A stretch of DNA of 16,382 bases, from positions 1-16,382 of the forward strand of contig CANSYV010000004.1 in NCBI GenBank assembly GCA_947651335.1, given 5' to 3'. Made by a program: the position numbers and the translations under genes. Each line of letters opens with the position of its first letter. Positions within the stretch are counted from its first letter, which is position 1. The DNA is from an uncultured Lachnospiraceae bacterium (GTDB lineage: Bacteria > Bacillota > Clostridia > Lachnospirales > Lachnospiraceae). The notes beneath the pieces are model-generated. The model saw only the letters and a program-made list of their open reading frames with translations, was not told where the DNA came from and searched no databases. Shown piece after piece: positions 15,713 through 16,382 of the stretch.

Positions 15713-16382
15713 AATAATCCTTCATACTTCCCGCCGAACCTCACTTCACAATCTTTCCGGAAAAAGGATATCCCATAACAATCTATCTTCCGATAACCTT
15801 CATCCCATAACTCCTCCATATACTTTTTATCATAAATCTGCTGTACTGCTTTCTCCGCGTCCGTTTCCAGGTCATCTATGGAATCCGATACCTTTACTTC
15901 CAGAATAAAGGACCGTCCCCGCAGGGAAGGGCTTCTGACCATGATATCAGAACGTCCTTTCCCCGATTCACGATTAGATTTTACCAGATAATTCTCACTC
16001 TGGCTTAAAATACCTGTTAAGAAGCCATGATAAAAATTCTCTGCACTGTCATAAAAGCTGATGGTCCGAAAAAGCTGTCCGTTCAGGATATCCGTCATCC
16101 GCTGTGCGTTTCCCTCTTCCATAGCCTGATACAAATCGTGGAAATCTTCCTTCTTTACAATCTCTTTCATCCAATTCATGATGGTATTCTCGTAAATCGT
16201 CATAACCTCGATATTGGGAATGCGTACTCTTAAAAATATATACTTTTCTTTGAAATATTCACTTTCTTTCGTCAGATATCCGTAAAATAAAGGAAGTTCC
16301 ACAGGTTTTCACCGTTTCCGTGCATATCCCCATAGCCTCCAGCTTCCTTACAACCTCTTCACCGGTAAATCCTGCTACAAAC
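15688..16382 (-). pseudogene. Frameshifted DUF1703-type PD-(D/E)XK nuclease (C-terminal part of an AAA-ATPase-like protein)
   Basis: The open 204-residue part matches the C-terminal half of the widespread AAA-ATPase-like/DUF1703 proteins: [29 protein letters not shown] and [10 protein letters not shown] supply the D-(E)xK nuclease core, followed by [27 protein letters not shown]. Upstream of GYLTKES the family motif [11 protein letters not shown] is present but split: [11 protein letters not shown] lies in another frame, and one extra G near 16281 would rejoin it. Further upstream a second frame change near 16334-16340 separates [12 protein letters not shown] from FVAGFTGEEVVRKLE. The ATPase part lies beyond the window. 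So the gene carries at least two frameshifts, either real decay or errors at a contig end. Its stop codon overlaps the hrcA -35 box. Such proteins are abundant in gut bacteria, often in many copies, with unknown function. Confidence 0.75.

Noticed and set aside
16303..16382. Peptide FVAGFTGEEVVRKLEAMG read as part of a PfkB-type sugar kinase (1-phosphofructokinase)
   Set aside because: It resembles the GGFTG region of these kinases. However, the overlapping frame gives [11 protein letters not shown], which continues directly into the nuclease family motif, so one frameshifted nuclease gene is the simpler reading. The kinase option is not fully excluded.

Overview
The window looks like chromosomal core sequence from a Gram-positive anaerobe of the Clostridia, most likely a gut Lachnospiraceae. 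The reasons are the ireB-ruvX-DUF1292-fur-rnjA cluster, an hrcA-grpE-dnaK-dnaJ heat-shock operon with a perfect CIRCE operator, a thiI without a rhodanese domain next to a nifS-type cysteine desulfurase, strong GGAGG ribosome-binding sites and moderate G+C. Only one gene, an HPr-like protein, lies on the + strand; everything else reads right to left.

Read in the direction of transcription (right to left), the layout is as follows. (1) 16382-15688: a broken DUF1703-type PD-(D/E)XK nuclease gene with two frameshifts. (2) 15691-10560: the heat-shock operon hrcA, grpE, dnaK, dnaJ, with a sigma-A promoter followed by CIRCE. The dnaK-dnaJ gap holds a 166-bp element bounded by 31-bp inverted repeats and a second strong hairpin. 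(3) 10537-5752: a second unit starting at a promoter embedded in the dnaJ terminator: secreted cysteine-hydrolase-like protein with a C-terminal Ig-like domain, AEC-family transporter, prmA, rsmE, nifS. It ends at a terminator. (4) 5657-4461: thiI, convergent with the HPr-like gene, the two sharing a terminator region. (5) 4022-2685: mtaB, divergent from the HPr-like gene. (6) 2674-1: ireB, ruvX, DUF1292, fur, rnjA.

Functionally most genes serve RNA and protein maintenance: tRNA thiolation (thiI with nifS as sulfur donor, mtaB), rRNA and ribosomal-protein methylation (rsmE, prmA), RNA decay (rnjA), and chaperones with their repressor.

Both window ends look damaged. At the left, rnjA runs into an inverted piece of its own 3' part through about 10 bp of microhomology. 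At the right, the nuclease gene carries two single-base-type frameshifts within about 100 bp of the end. This would fit contig ends of lower quality, or real rearrangement and decay.

The least explained feature is the 166-bp element between dnaK and dnaJ. All five differences between its arms become G-U pairs in the dnaKJ transcript, so the RNA arms would pair without a mismatch. No larger unknown system such as a defence island, CRISPR array or prophage is visible.
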